Of a stretch of 64,000 nt of DNA, positions 12,933 through 25,004 are shown in pieces. Numbering within the stretch: position 1 is the first letter of the stretch; every line of letters begins with the position of its first letter. The notes beneath the pieces were generated by a model. The model searched no databases and was not told where the DNA came from. It saw only the letters and a list, made by a program, of their open reading frames with translations. Origin of the DNA: Bryopsis sp. KO-2023 (taxonomy: Eukaryota > Chlorophyta > Ulvophyceae > Bryopsidales > Bryopsidaceae); assembly GCA_030272585.1 (NCBI GenBank), contig BSYQ01000009.1:5022001-5086000 (forward strand). The letters run 5' to 3'. Made by a program: the position numbers and the translations under genes.

Positions 12933-13887
12933 TCTGTACAAAATATATTTCAAAAATATATGCTCAGAACCTGGCATCACCATATTCTTTGTTTTTTTAC
13001 ATGCCCTTCAACTATTGCCTGTTTTTTTTTGTGTGTGTGTCTATTTTGTCTTTCTTTCCCCAATGTCGAAACATCAACTCCACCAGGGTTGATACAACGA
13101 AAAAGGATTGTGAAAAAAGGGAGAGTGGTGGTGTTCATGCCAAGTCGAGTAAAACATTAACTAATAATTGGACTGCAGAACTGTTGTTTGCTATGACAAT
13201 AATTTAGCTTCTTTCCGGCTGCATGTACGACAAAGAAGATGCTCGGTTGAAATGGGTCGATGTTCGGTAGGAGTGTTTGGACTTCTTTTTTTCTTCTTCC
13301 TCTCTCTCTTTGCTGTTTCATGCAAAGATTGTTGAAAAGTCAGAGTTGCGACGTTCTTTTTTTTTTGGAGGAGGGGGGGGGAAGGGTTGTTGGTTTCCAC
13401 GATTTCACGATTCTATTTTTGGATGGCGGCTAAACTCTGCACTTGGTGGATGGAAATCAAAAAGAGGTTCATTTCTTCGAGGGCTGTCGTTCAGGTTTCA
13501 AATGTAATTGATTTGAGGGTAGGGAGAGAGTCGGCATCGTGAAACAAAAACATATCAAAATACAGATACTCAGAATGATTCCACTGTTCATCCAGTGGAT
13601 TTAAGGAAATGCGACACTGCCAGAATAGACAATTTGCCCACCCCTGGTTTGTCCCCATAATATCTCCTATTGCCGGGCATCCAAAAGCATGGAAAGATGC
13701 TTACAGTGAATGTGGAATTGTCAAAAATGCAACGTCTCAAAAACTCTGCAGAGGTACCCCATCCACATGATAAAAACACTCTGCAAAAACTCCGCAATCG
13801 TTTACCAAATCCATTGCCACCCCGAACAAAGCTTCCCGAACCTTGCTGCACTTTTCCTTTTTTTTCCTCACTCGCATTCTCCGAACC
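12933..13887. other. Intergenic between convergent genes
   Basis: AT-rich with poly-T and one poly-G run near 13370. No coding exon supported. Confidence 0.5.
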
Positions 13888-15554
13888 TTACACGGTCGCC
13901 ACACCCCAGATATGATTGGACAAAATCCCCAAGTCTGGAATTTCGAAACGCTCGGCTTCGATCTCAGAGAAGCTTGCTTTGCTGATGCTCTCCAGCGTGT
14001 TTCTGTTCAAATGACATCCATCGGCGACCAATCCTTGCACCGGATCCAAGACTTTTTGGCCGATCGCTGCAAAAGTTCCCGGAGGGGCAGCCACGTGTTC
14101 GATGAAGAAAAACATTCCACCGGGTTTGACCACCCTTTGAATCTCTTTCAAAACATCACTGACGCTGGACACCGAGCAAAGCACCTGGGATGGAAACACT
14201 CTTAGACGGATTTTCTCTCCAGGAATTATTCTTCAATCGGGCAATCAAACAAAACGACCTAGGAAAAATGCATTGATTTGTTTCAATTCTCAGCATCATG
14301 CAGACCTACATCCAAATGGTCAAGTGACATGCTGGTGAATTTGACGAAGGAAAGAAACGAAGAGCTAGGAAAAATGAAGGCAACTAACTTGGATGATGTG
14401 GGGTGGCTTACAAGGGTGCAAACTGCAGCATCGAAAGTGGAGGTCTCGACGGGGATATTTTCGGCATAGCTTTCCAAAAATGTGAAATCTTTCAGGCCAA
14501 CAGAATCAGCCATCTCATTCGCATAAGGCTCCATCGCAGGATTCGGATCCAATCCTGTCACTGCAAACTCCTCGGAATTTCCATAATATCGAGCATTGGG
14601 ACCTGGAAAAATCAAACACTTCAGCTATATATTGTTCGAATCGCCATTTCCCCTTTTACTAATTTAACTCATCAAAGTAAAAACACCAAGGCGCATTACA
14701 ATACAATTGCAAATCCAATCTAAACACAGTTTAAAATAAATACACAGTGGGGTAGAGAGCTAGATGTGGATATTGTGATGATACGGTGGCTTTTTTTCTG
14801 AGGCAGACTACAACCCATTTTTTTTTGGCCTTGTGCACAATAATTTCAATTCCAGAAAGAAATAACCCACGATGCTCAAGAGTGGATCCTGTCACTTTAA
14901 GAAAAATTAAGAAAAATACACTGGCCATCCAAACCAGCTTTTTTTTTTATTTTTTAATTTGTTTTTTTGAAGGGGTCTTTCTGTTTTTTCATCCTGCGGG
15001 TGCGGCGGCTCACCATAGCCGACACCGACCTCGAGGATATTTTTAGCTCCGCTGGCTTGCAGCTTCGCAAACAGTTTGTCTTTGGTGGGCGTGATCAACC
15101 CCTCATACTTGTCCATGGTATGTGACAGAGCATATGCGAAATATTTGTCATACCACCCTCCCCTGTTGTTTCCACAGCAGCTAGCACACCCACACACTCC
15201 AACAGTGCTTACACCTGAAAAAAATACAAAACAAGATCAACCCAACATCCAAAATCGCATATGGCCTGGCAAAATGACGTGAACAGGCATGGACATCAAG
15301 AGATGCATGGAAAAAAAACCCGCATTTGGTACAGATCGTGAATTATCACCTCTAAGGATGGTTTCGCGCCGGCCAACGCGGATAGGATGATCGGCGGCAG
15401 CATCTTTTTCGTTTCGATATCCCCGTGCTCTGCTTCCGCAGCGAACAGTTGGGTTAGGCAATCGACCCGCACCATGCGGGACGATTCGGGGAATCTGAGG
15501 CATGCATTTTCCAACGAGCGCCGTCGATTTCGAGGTTTGGCCACAGAGCGACAT
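13888..15554 (-). CDS. Plant-type METTL7-like SAM methyltransferase, probably plastid-targeted
   Basis: Minus-strand exons 15350-15554, 15014-15214, 14412-14602, 13888-14184; all phases agree, giving 297 residues. Residues 1 to about 75 begin MSLCGQTSKSTALVGKC and are rich in S, A, R and G with few acids, ending near VGRRETIL: this looks like a transit peptide, so a plastid (or mitochondrial) location is inferred. A cysteine cluster CGCASCCG follows. The Rossmann methyltransferase core shows NILEVGVGYGPNARYY (SAM-binding motif I), VTGLDPNPAMEPYA (motif II), FDAAVCTLVLCSV, RVVKPGGMFFFIEHV, then VLDPVQGLVADGCHLNR and HIWGVA. The same order is seen in plant chloroplast methyltransferases related to METTL7. 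The substrate is not known. The start is the ATG that opens the transit-peptide-like stretch. Confidence 0.85.
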
Positions 15555-16468
15555 TGTTTCAGCACCCACCAGATTGACCTACATCCGCCCACCAATGTGA
15601 TCGATTATACTGTGAATTGCAGACATTTCTTATCCCTCTTCTTGTGTCCGCACTGAATTTGAACAAACTGCTGAACCCCACACCTGTAATGTCGAGTTGA
15701 ACACCGACACTTTCCACTTTCCACTTTCCTCTGGGTGCATCTAGTTATTCAGTGATATTGATCATCGTTACGTAAACTAGTCCAACATGCGCGAGTTGGG
15801 CAGTGATGTAGGGTCACCATTACGTGAAGAAGTGTAACATACATGTCGCACATCTATGTTGTTACGTAATGAACAGCATCCAGGGCAGTTGCCTGTGAGC
15901 TGACAGCAGCAAGATCATTCGAACTAGTGGATGTACAGCATAGAGTGACAATATCGAATAATCTTTGGAGAATGATTGTCAAACTGATGGCCCTTTCCTA
16001 TGAACCACCTACTCCTTATGTGTTGGGACCAACAGAATTGGTGTGGCGATTGGATCCCAACTAAATACAATTGTACGACAGTGGCGAGGATGTATGTGCA
16101 CATTCTTTGTTATTCAACTTGGAAAAGGTGAATGCTGTAAGGGACTGGGAAGACTCCCCAGATGATACCTACAGTACCCCGAATGATATGAGCTCGAAAA
16201 CAACACTGTGGAAAAGGTTCTCAGTCAAATATGAAATGTGCACCAGCCAGACTCAGCCACTGTGTCCAGCCACGCTGCTTGTGAATACAACTGAAATGGA
16301 TATCACAAATAAAAGGGGGACCTCATTTCAGGGTGCAGTTCCACGAGAATTTAAAATCGCTGCACAAGACCCTGCTGAGACCTGTACCTCTCTTTCCAGC
16401 ATGTACCAACAGGTCCAGAAAAGTATGCTATGTTCGCTTGTTGCTTTCGGCTGTCGTTGATTTACACC
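15555..16468. other. Downstream flank of SETD6 copy A, includes the empty insertion site
   Basis: From about 15735 this is arm A of the inverted duplication. At 16109-16135 the sequence ttcaacttggaaaaggtgaa preserves the target of the retroelement found in arm B, with a single copy of the 5-bp site (aactt on this strand). A plus-strand open frame at 16071-16460 exists but I see no splice or family support. Confidence 0.7.
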
Positions 16469-19400
16469 CTAATCGACTTGGAGAAATAAATGCTTGCGTT
16501 TTCTACACCAATCCATATCCAAGCCATTTTCCGGCTTCCGTTTTTTCGAATCCTTGTCAATTCCATTTGTTGGCGAAAGCTCTCTGGCTTTCAAACTGCT
16601 GCTCACTGCGTCGTCTATGCATTTCAACGTGCACTCCAAAATTTCGATTTCAGAAATCCTCAGTACACATGCTCCAATTTCAGCACAACAGCCCATCGAT
16701 CTGAAACAAGAGAAGAAAAAAAAAGGAGTGAAAATTAAACTGTTCCATCATTCTGAATACAAAATAAAATAAAAATAAAAATAAAACAGTGAATTTCGCA
16801 TTTTTATCAACATCGATGAAATGTAGCCAATCACTACCTTTCGCTGGAGTGCATATTTTTCGGAAAAAGGGTTGGAACATTTATCATAGTGTGAATGCCA
16901 CTTGTGAACTACACACAGACGAAATAGAATTACAACCCGCAAATCTTGAGCTGACGATAATTCAGGGGCCAACCATCCATAACCTTGCTTTTCCATAGCT
17001 AGCAACGGACCTGTTTTCTGATTCTCTGAGTGATTTCAAATTTTCTCGATTTTCAGCGAGAGATCTCGTTGAATAGGTTGCAAGCCGACCCTCCAACGTT
17101 GTTCTTAAACACATCAATCCTTCCACACCGACTACACTGCCCAATTTACTCACGGGCTCTGGCTCCGAAAAATCCCATTCCTCGTCTGCACACAAAACAC
17201 TTTCAAATAACACCGTTCCACCATGCAACTCCCTGAAACTGCCCCCCCCAAAATCTAAGGTAGAAAACCACAAAAGCAAGGGCAATCTCCTCTCAAAACA
17301 ATTTTCACTGTCGGCGAAATGATTTCACACTGCTACTTACAAAACGGTGTTCTGAGGATTCGATATATCAATATATGTATATGAATGGATGAATGTTGTG
17401 AAAGCTTGTTCCACTAACAATACGAGGTAGGATATGTTTGCTTTCGCCAGCTTTTGAACGGTTCTTACTGTCGATGGTGGCTTTCGTCGCATCTTCTATG
17501 GACTTCCATTTTCGGAAAGTTTCTTTAGGGGCGGCCAAAATTCTCAAAGCCACAGAAAGTGCTGGACACACCACCCCATCGGCAAAAATTTCAAAAGGTT
17601 CATCCTCCTTGCTCATCAAGTAACTGGAATTTTAACACAGAACTTCGATTTGATTGATCTGAGTTGGCTGTTGCTACAAAAATAACATCAATCAGTAATA
17701 ATAATAATCATAATAATTTTATTTGGTTAATGAGTATTTAATAATTCTGAATTTATTTCAGAAACTGTTTTAGTTACTAATTATTTTACAATTCTGAGTT
17801 TATTTCAGAATTTGTAACATGCATACAAAAAACCAATGAGGTCCACCCCTAGACTACTCGTTTGCGCAAGTCGTTATGCAAAAGCTTTAAGAAAAAAAAA
17901 AGGAGGTTGCTTAAAAAAATCCAGCAACAAGTGCACTAGCCCCCCCCAAATACCCCACAGAGAACCCATATAAAACCCTGAAAAAAAAACAAAAAAAAAC
18001 AATTGCACTAGCCCAAATCAAACCACCACCTGTGCTTCTTCATGAATTTCCGCCTTCTCTGAGCTTCTTTATCTCCGACGATCGCTTTCGAATTTTCCAA
18101 CATCGATGTTTTGTCGATATTCACCGTGTCGAACGAATTCGAGTCCAGCGCAAATCCATACTTGTACAGGAGGTCAGAATTGGGAAGCTCCCCGTAAGTG
18201 TTGTGTATTTCGGCATCCGCTTTGACTTCCGATGCCATGATGATTTCCAACGCATCCTCACCATTTATTTCTGTGCTGCAAATTCCTATTTCCAGTCTTA
18301 AAGCTGGGTCGATTGGTTTTGATGAATCTGTAACACCACCCAAAAAAATGAAACGAATTTAAATCAGAAATAATTAAAAAAAAATCCACCACCACAAGCC
18401 AAAAGGAAGCATTAGCATTGTAGGCACTCTTGAATTAAGGGAAAAAAAAAAATCCTCATCATGGATCCTCAAAATATTGTCGAGAATTACGATTCATAGC
18501 ATCTTCTGCATAAAAGCACATCCTGCACCCCTCCCTTCTCAAGTAGACAAAAATACACTCGAAGAAAAAAACTTAGTAAACAACTAAATATATATATACT
18601 CAGATGCCAGGCACTCTCTCAAGGGATTTCTACTGATATTTACTTTATCTTAGATGCAACTGTGGAGGGTTTTCTAGAACTGACTATATTGAGCTGGATT
18701 CTTCTGAAGGGCTCGGGCCAAATCATCTCATCCTGGATAGCATTCGTTGGGTAAGTTTGTCTAATGTAAATTAAACATTCATTCGTATAAACTCAGAAAC
18801 TTACTAAACCAAAAATGAGTTACGCAACACCAAACGTATGATCTTCCCCTGTTTACCATCTTTCAATATCGAAGGTTTCGAGCCTCCCTTCCTGTTCTCC
18901 AAATTCGACTCTCTTTCTCCAATCAACCCATCATCCCCTGAACTCCCTCCAGCTTCCTGGCAGCTTCCTGTCGGATTCTCATTCCTGTCATCGTCATTGC
19001 ATGGTTCCCCTCCATCGACATCATCCACTTCTGATGGTGCTTCATCATCATCATCGGAGGAAGCCAATTGCCCCTCCACCTCATACTCACTCGTCAGAGA
19101 AACTACTGCACCTTTATGGTTGAAAACATCAGCCAACGGTACCAACCCCTCTCCTGCCACAGATATCCATCGATAAGAACCTCTCCCCCTTTATCGTAAT
19201 TGACGAATTGATGTTAGTCATTGTCATGATTCAAGCCGAGAACCCACCTCATTTGCTCAAAGAAATCATGGGATGAGAAAACACGCATCTACTAAAAAGG
19301 TAGGAGGGGGGGGAATCCTTTTTCGGGGGCAGTCGATTTTTTTTCCTCTGCCACATTCCTGTTGCTTCTTCACTTTCTGATCGAATAAAATTCTGCAAGA

Positions 19401-20740
19401 ATAATCTACACTTAGTCATAGCTGTTCCCCCCCCCCTCCCTCACTCACCATGCTCCTCATCAACGAAAAAAGCTCTCGACCCGACAAGAGATGCGACATC
19501 CCGGAAAGCAGATAGTGTGATGTCACACTTTTCGAACCGCTCCTTGTACTTCAGAAGAACCGGAGCCACCAAGCTTTCAAAATCCTCTTCCGTGGCATCC
19601 CTGTATTTTACCACGCAATCACAGGTGAACTTGATGCATTGTAGACCTCCATACACTGGGGGCTTTGCTCTCCTTATCATTGTCCATTCTTTTTTTTCAT
19701 CAATATCTTTCATTTTCAAATTTCTCAGAGAACAGTGGCCAAAGCTGAACAAGCTCGTTCAAGTTTGACTGAATGCAGATTAGTCATACCTGTCTTCCTC
19801 TGCCTTACGTTCAATATCAGTTCCTTTCAAGAGATCCATCTCCTCTTTCGTCCAAAAGATAGGAACATACTCCCTGTCTGGCATCGATTGAAAATAGTCA
19901 TACCTTGAGGCAAAAAAACAAAGTATTTCATTAGAGTGATGAAATCCAAATAAAGAAAAAAAGAATTTCTTTCTGTTGCTTCGACTAATTTGAATTTTCC
20001 TGGAAAGGAAAGAATGGGCAACGAGCCGATTCTGCATGATTGAACATGTTATGTATGTCTATCGAATAGGGTTTCTTGGCATCACATTTATAACATCTAT
20101 TTGTTAATTTATTCTCTCTGTTCATAACATGTATTTATTCATACTATCTTTTTTTTTCTTTCCCCGAGCATGATGTGATGATATGCACATTTGAAAAATC
20201 TATCCAGGAAGTTATCTCCACTCCATTTTTCGAAATGAAGGTTCGATCTTAATTCTTCCTCCTTCAAGAAAATTTATCACGTTTTTTTTTTCTTTTGAAG
20301 CGACGATTGAGGACAAACCATGATACATTCACATCAATCGATGAGTTTTTTGTTCGTTTTTTCGGGGGATTTGCCCCTTGACCATTCTGCCAACCCCCCC
20401 AAACGCAACACATGAACAACGATCCTCACCAGAACGATTCCTTCCCCCTGGCCTTCTCATACGTTGCTGCCAGCACCAACGCCAAACCTCCCCGCAACCG
20501 CTCCACCTCGATAATATCCTTTATGGCGGTCGTTTTGATGGAGAGAACGGAGCGCTTCGGAATAACGCAGAGCCTCTCTCCTTCTTTCAAGTCCCTTTTC
20601 GCGAACACGCCCCATCCCGGGTCCAGCCACCCCGCCGACCCCTTCCGAATTTCCATGAGGTGTGCATCCCAAGTGATGTCTGCGTTTCGCATCCACTGCA
20701 GGAAATCGTCCAGCGCTGTGTTTGCTTTCGTCGCCATCAT
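16469..20740 (-). CDS. SETD6: SETD6-like protein-lysine N-methyltransferase, copy A
   Basis: SET-domain enzyme of the Rubisco-LSMT/SETD6 class, transferring methyl from SAM to lysine in proteins (SETD6 and yeast Rkm4 methylate nuclear and ribosomal targets). Minus-strand exons: 20430-20740, 19790-19903, 19449-19600, 18857-19153, 18030-18327, 17469-17623, 17011-17185, 16469-16700; 577 residues with consistent phases. Seen: GWGVFAKRDLKEGERLCVIP (SET start), IFWTKEEMDLLKGT, LVPLADVFNH (the NH pair that contacts SAM), an acidic low-complexity insert (SSDDDDEAPSEVDD and on), then IHNTYGELPNSDLLYKYGF (catalytic tyrosine region). The C-terminal substrate-binding helices follow. Human SETD6 is 473 residues; the extra length is mainly the acidic insert and a lysine-rich tail. 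MMATK was taken as start since it directly precedes the conserved N-terminus. It looks intact and is the inverted partner of 30233-34502. Confidence 0.9.
18601..18786 (-). repeat. R1 repeat, long copy, inverted
   Basis: Reverse-complement copy of the R1 family in an intron of SETD6 copy A. Its counterpart sits at the same place in copy B, so this R1 insertion predates the duplication. Confidence 0.9.
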
Positions 20741-21262
20741 GTGTCGGGAAAGATCAATCGAGAATGGGTGTTGTACTGATGTCGGCGGCAGAACAAAAAA
20801 CCGCACATGCAAAACGATGAGCAAAGTTTTCTCCAACTGCTTCAGTATTGCGTCTGTGTGTGTGTTGCAGAATGAACGATCATTGCAATATTTTTTTACC
20901 AGGGAAACGGGCCGCAGGAGCCCGTTCCAATTTAACTAAACACCACGGAAAAAGCTTATGAATGTACCTTCCTTTCTTTGGCCAGATATCCCTGCTTGAG
21001 TAAGGTTTTGTGGCAATGTCCATTGGACTGTGGGTATAATATTTCGGCCTACATCGCCAAGGATGACGGTGCAAATGGGATTGGGGGAAAGAGGAGGAAA
21101 GTTAACCACACAAAGATAAAATACACTCCGTCCATACAAATCAAACTCAGCAATTCGTCTATCAATCACTCCCTGTTCGGAGGACTGTCTTTTCGATTTC
21201 CCACTTTGCAACAAATTCCAAGATCGCATATGCAAGAATTGGTTTCACAGGGACTCTGGTTT
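20741..21262. other. Upstream region of SETD6 copy A, to the end of arm A
   Basis: Conserved in arm B. On the minus strand near 21040-21100 it reads ICTVILGDVGRN, which resembles the start of ALG1-type mannosyltransferases, but the similarity does not continue in the same frame. I see no complete gene. Confidence 0.4.
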
Positions 21263-22660
21263 CTACCCTGACTCAGGTATTCTTCTTTGTGTAATAGAGG
21301 GCAAAATGTCCTCAGCAGATTTCTTTAAAAATCTGTAAGTTGCATATGTGGTCATCACATCATTCTCTTCTTGCTTCCCATCTTCCGATCGAGTGCTGCA
21401 TTCAAACAAACAAACAAACAAACAAACAAACAAACAAACATCTATTACATTGTGTAGGAGAAATATTCTCCTATTACAAGGATCAGTAAAAATCAAATGT
21501 GAACATGTGTATTTTAATGTTGAAATTCCATTCACTCACCCATTCTCCATAGTCTTGATTTCATCCAGCCATCATTGATATTTCCTCCTGGCTGGCCCGT
21601 TACCTTCATCTTAAGACCTCAAAGAGAGATCCAGAAAACTCCACAGCAGGTTGCCTAAAAAGAGGGTCTTCTTTTTTTCAAGAAAGGGGGAAAATATATA
21701 AAAAAACAGCAACCGGATGCCCTGATTTTCCAGACAAACCCTAATTTTCTTGAGAGTTTACATCGTACCTTTTTCCCAGAACTTGGTCAATAACGACATG
21801 AATAACACCTCCTTTTTACAGCCGCCACCACCACCACCAAACAAACGCACAAAGAACCTTTCCCCCTGTTGCTTCGACCACCCTAGCACATGAGGACACA
21901 GCAACCACCAGAAAAGAACCCCCCCCCCCCCCCCCCCCCCCCGCCCCAAAGATGCCCCCTCGAGAAACTAGCTTTTTTTTCGAATGCTGTTTTTCTTACT
22001 CACCCTCTTCCATCATGGCTGCCAACCTAGCCTTGAGCCTCTCCTTCTTTTCTTCTTTGCTCAGCTTTTGGTCGTTCCACTTTTTCAACTCTGCTGCAGC
22101 TTGGTGCTCTCGTAAAAGGGGAGAAACTCGATTTCCTGCTCAGGTGAAGTTGTGAATTTTTCTTGAAGATATTAAAAACGCCTCCATTCCAGGAACGGCA
22201 CTATATTGTAATGAATATTTTATGCCACAAAAAGCAACTCCTGAGTATCGACCCCTCATACAAAACATATCAAAGGTGGAAATCTTACGATACGCAATGA
22301 TGTCTGGCAAGGGAATGGACAGCGCCATCTTCATTCTGCCTCCCCCAAGAAATACACAGCCATCCAAAATCAACATGCATGCAGTCAAATGCTCAAAGGG
22401 GATTTTTTCTTCACCATAACATCCGAAACTGACATGGAAACTGACGTGAAAACACCGGGATCAGCAAATTTATTTAGTTTTATTTATTTACATTTATTTA
22501 TTTTATTTATTGGATTTCTATGTATTTTTTGTATTTTTCAATTTTGGTTTTATTTCTGTATATTTTATTTGAAGGAATGTGGATGGGGGAGAATCACCCC
22601 CTTTACAAACTCACATTGAGAGCTGGATCGCCATAGAGCTCAAACACCCCGAACAAAACA
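21263..22660 (-). CDS. Unidentified multi-exon gene, partly resolved
   Basis: Several minus-strand exons look coding. 21263-21395 reads RSEDGKQEENDVMTTYATYR and runs on to a TAG stop. About 22004-22135 reads ELKKWNDQKLSKEEKERLKA, a charged helix, and starts and ends at good splice sites. About 22240-22330 reads KMALSIPLPDIIAYRKIS. About 22613-22660 reads YVLFGVFELYGDPALN before a gtgagt donor. I could not connect all of them in phase and the 5' end is not found (a further frame near 22780-22920 is possible). No family recognised. The 3' stop lies only about 20 bp from the edge of duplication arm A. Transcribed divergently from the SLC35-like gene. Confidence 0.45.
21404..21440 (+). repeat. 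(CAAA)n microsatellite
   Basis: About nine perfect caaa units; a related run of tttg units occurs near 22960. Confidence 0.95.
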
Positions 22661-23132
22661 TAGCTGCCAGACAATCACCTCATCAAAAATTAAGTAGGAT
22701 CCATAAGCCCTTCTGCAAAAAGAAAACAACCCCCCCCCCAAAAAAAAAAACCGAAAGAAAAACCGGATTTGTTCAACACAAATTCCATCATGGATTTCAA
22801 CACAGGCGTCGTAACAGCTGGCTGGTCAGACCAGGCCTCCGGGCCTTTCGTTATCACAGGAAAATGTGCAGGATGGAGCCAACCAAACACCAGACCTATA
22901 ATCCGAGTGGCGATCTGCGCAAATCCGCAGTGCCGCACGTGAATGCATGTTTGTAATTGATGTTTGTTTGTTTGTTTGCATGTTTGCCATGTGGCGATGG
23001 TGACAATCTGAATTCTATCACGGCAGTTTCCCGTGACTGGCAGTTGTCGGACGGTGCAGTTAGTTGGTTGCACTGTGAAAGCTCAAAGACATCGCAAATC
23101 CCCCCCTTCTTTCCAGTGGGCAGTGAAGCAGG

Positions 23133-24346
23133 ATGATTGCGGCAAAAGTTGCCAACGGCGCGGACGCTGAACCTCTCTTGGGCTGGAGTGATGGAGCAGA
23201 GGCGTCGAGGGAAACTTGCTGGCACAAAGCCAGGCATGGTGTGACTTCGTTGGCAAGGTTGGTCATGCTTTCCACTATATCGAGAGATGCATGTGTCTAG
23301 TTAAACCTATGACCTAGAAAATTGGGGATGTATTTCCTCTTAAATAGCATTTTGTTGCTGAAGTGTTGATTGAATCCAGGGCTGCCTGGAACAATGGGCT
23401 GTTTTGCTTGAATGCAGCAATGCTGGTGAATTCAACGCTGTGGTTGGCAACCAAACGCCTTGCAATCATGCACGTGCCGGTATTTCAGACACTCTTTTTC
23501 CGAGGAGTGGTTGGCTTTCTGATCATGGTGACCTTATCCAAGGTAATGAGGTGGGGTCAAACCTTCGGGAATCCTGCAGTGATGGGCTGGATAATCGCTC
23601 GGACTGCCTTCGCCACAGTGGGTATATCCTGTGTATACATATCAATTTATCTGCTGCCGATCGGAGACTCCTCAGCATTGAAACAACTGGCCACAGTTTT
23701 CATTGCTTTCCTGGCATGGGCGCTGGGGTGGGAGTCCATCAATCCCTTCATAATTCTGGGTGCTGTTGCCTGCACCATTGGAGCTGTTCTAGTATCCCAC
23801 CCCCCGTTTCTGTTCGGAGGACACGAGGATTGGTCGACAAGTAGATTGGTGGGCATCATCGTGAGCCTCTGTGCGGCTGTGGCCCTGTCTTTTTCCAACT
23901 TGATCGTTGGGAAAGTCGGAAAGTCAACGAGCACCCTGTCCTTGATGATTTGGTTCGACTTTGCTGGAGTGGTGACCAGCATCATCCCGCTGATGCTTAA
24001 GTTTCCGGAGGCCCCTGTGCTTGATCCAAACACAGGAGTGTGGCTGTTGCTGTGCTATCACACCATGGCATCTTTGATAGGGCAATCTCTGCTGACGAGG
24101 GGGTTTCAGCTGTGCAATGCCACGAAAGGCTCGGCCATCCAAACGACCATCGTCGTTTATTGCTATGTGCTTGGGTATTTCGTTCTCGGAGAGCCTCTCT
24201 CGTATTTCTCTAGTGCTGGGACTGTTTTTGTGATTGGGGGGATTTTAGCTGTGGCTGAGGGGAAGAGGAGAGCGAAAGTGCAAGCAGCCGCTGCAGCTGA
24301 GGCTCCAGCAGCTCCTCCAGCGGATGCTGAGAATCAGGAGGCGTAG
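23133..24346 (+). CDS. EamA/SLC35G-type drug/metabolite transporter
   Basis: Polytopic membrane transporter of the DMT superfamily; relatives carry small metabolites or nucleotide sugars across Golgi, plastid or plasma membranes, so the substrate cannot be stated. Two exons, 23133-23257 and 23380-24346, join in phase to 363 residues. About ten hydrophobic helices are visible, as two EamA halves: the first includes VFQTLFFRGVVGFLIMVTLS and GDSSALKQLATVFIAFLAW; the second includes VALSFSNLIVGKVGKSTSTL and YVLGYFVLGEPLSYFSSAG (the typical GE..S signature of EamA repeats). The cytosolic N-terminus carries AEPLLGW. The C-terminus is a lysine/arginine then alanine/proline-rich tail. Start chosen at the first ATG of exon 1; an internal ATG at 23363 would lie in the intron. 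It faces the ATG1 gene head-to-tail with 0.66 kb between. Confidence 0.87.
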
Positions 24347-25004
24347 GCAGTCGGTAGAATTGGTTTGAGATGATGCAGGGAATTGATTAGAATTGATTTT
24401 TGTATTCTTTTGTGAGGCCATTTAATGGCTTGGCTCTTATTTGGATTATTTCTGTGGGTGCCAGGGGGAATTATTGATTTTTTGCTTTGGCTTTGGGTTT
24501 GCTGCACTCTTAGGAATATGTTTAAGAATCTGCTTTTGTCAGTGTAAGATTTGGTTTCAGAAAATTGCCTCCCTTGGACTGCCTTGAGAAATGTGGATGA
24601 ACGTGACGGACATCGAACAGCACAAAGAAATCAAGGAAAACTTTTGCCATGAATTTAATCCTTCGAGGGAAAGAAAAAACAAGCAAAAAAAAAAGGTGAA
24701 AAGAAATAGTTTCCAATAGTTTCCAATAGTTTCCAACAGTTTCCAATAGTTCCCAACAGTTTCCAATAGTTTCCAACAGTTTCCAATAGTTTCCAACAGT
24801 TTCCAATAGGAACTGTTGAAAACTGTGATAGGGCTGGGTATTTTGTTGTGAAACACTGATTGTAAGGAAGAAAAGAAAGGGCTTCGGCTTAGGTTCGGCA
24901 GCGATACCCCCAAGATTTGATGCGTTCATTTTTTTCCATTAGTCCCTTTTCGCGATGTGAAGAAGGGCTGTTCGGAGGGAGTCCAGTTTCCTCTGGGGGA
25001 AAAC
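24347..25004. other. Intergenic between transporter and ATG1 genes
   Basis: Contains a 10-bp minisatellite and otherwise no gene. It would include the promoter of the ATG1 gene, but I recognise no defined element. Confidence 0.6.
24711..24810 (+). repeat. Minisatellite, 10-bp unit, ten copies
   Basis: Ten consecutive units of ttccaatagt or ttccaacagt, alternating T/C at one position. It lies about 200 bp upstream of the ATG1 start codon. The sequence just after it (aactgttg) is complementary to the unit, so a small hairpin could form. Confidence 0.95.

Larger units (their letters stand above)
15735..21240 (-). repeat. Inverted duplication, arm A (5.5 kb)
   Basis: The reverse complement of this block matches 29723-41446 once two insertions in the latter are set aside. 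The match spans the whole SETD6-like gene, its introns, its upstream region and its downstream flank. Exon lengths are identical in both arms (311, 114, 152, 297, 298, 155, 175, 232). Coding differences are few (for example V/I, E/G, R/M in the acidic insert and A/T in the last exon). The outer flank (15735-16130) is clearly more diverged than the gene. Confidence 0.93.

Noticed and set aside
16071-16460. Plus-strand 129-codon frame downstream of SETD6 copy A
   Set aside because: The equivalent stretch in arm B is interrupted by insertions and differs by indels in the flank, so it is unlikely to be under coding constraint.
20941-21271. Plus-strand frame reading SKVLWQCPLDCGYN as a separate gene
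   Set aside because: It is conserved in both arms only because the DNA is duplicated; no splice sites or family support.
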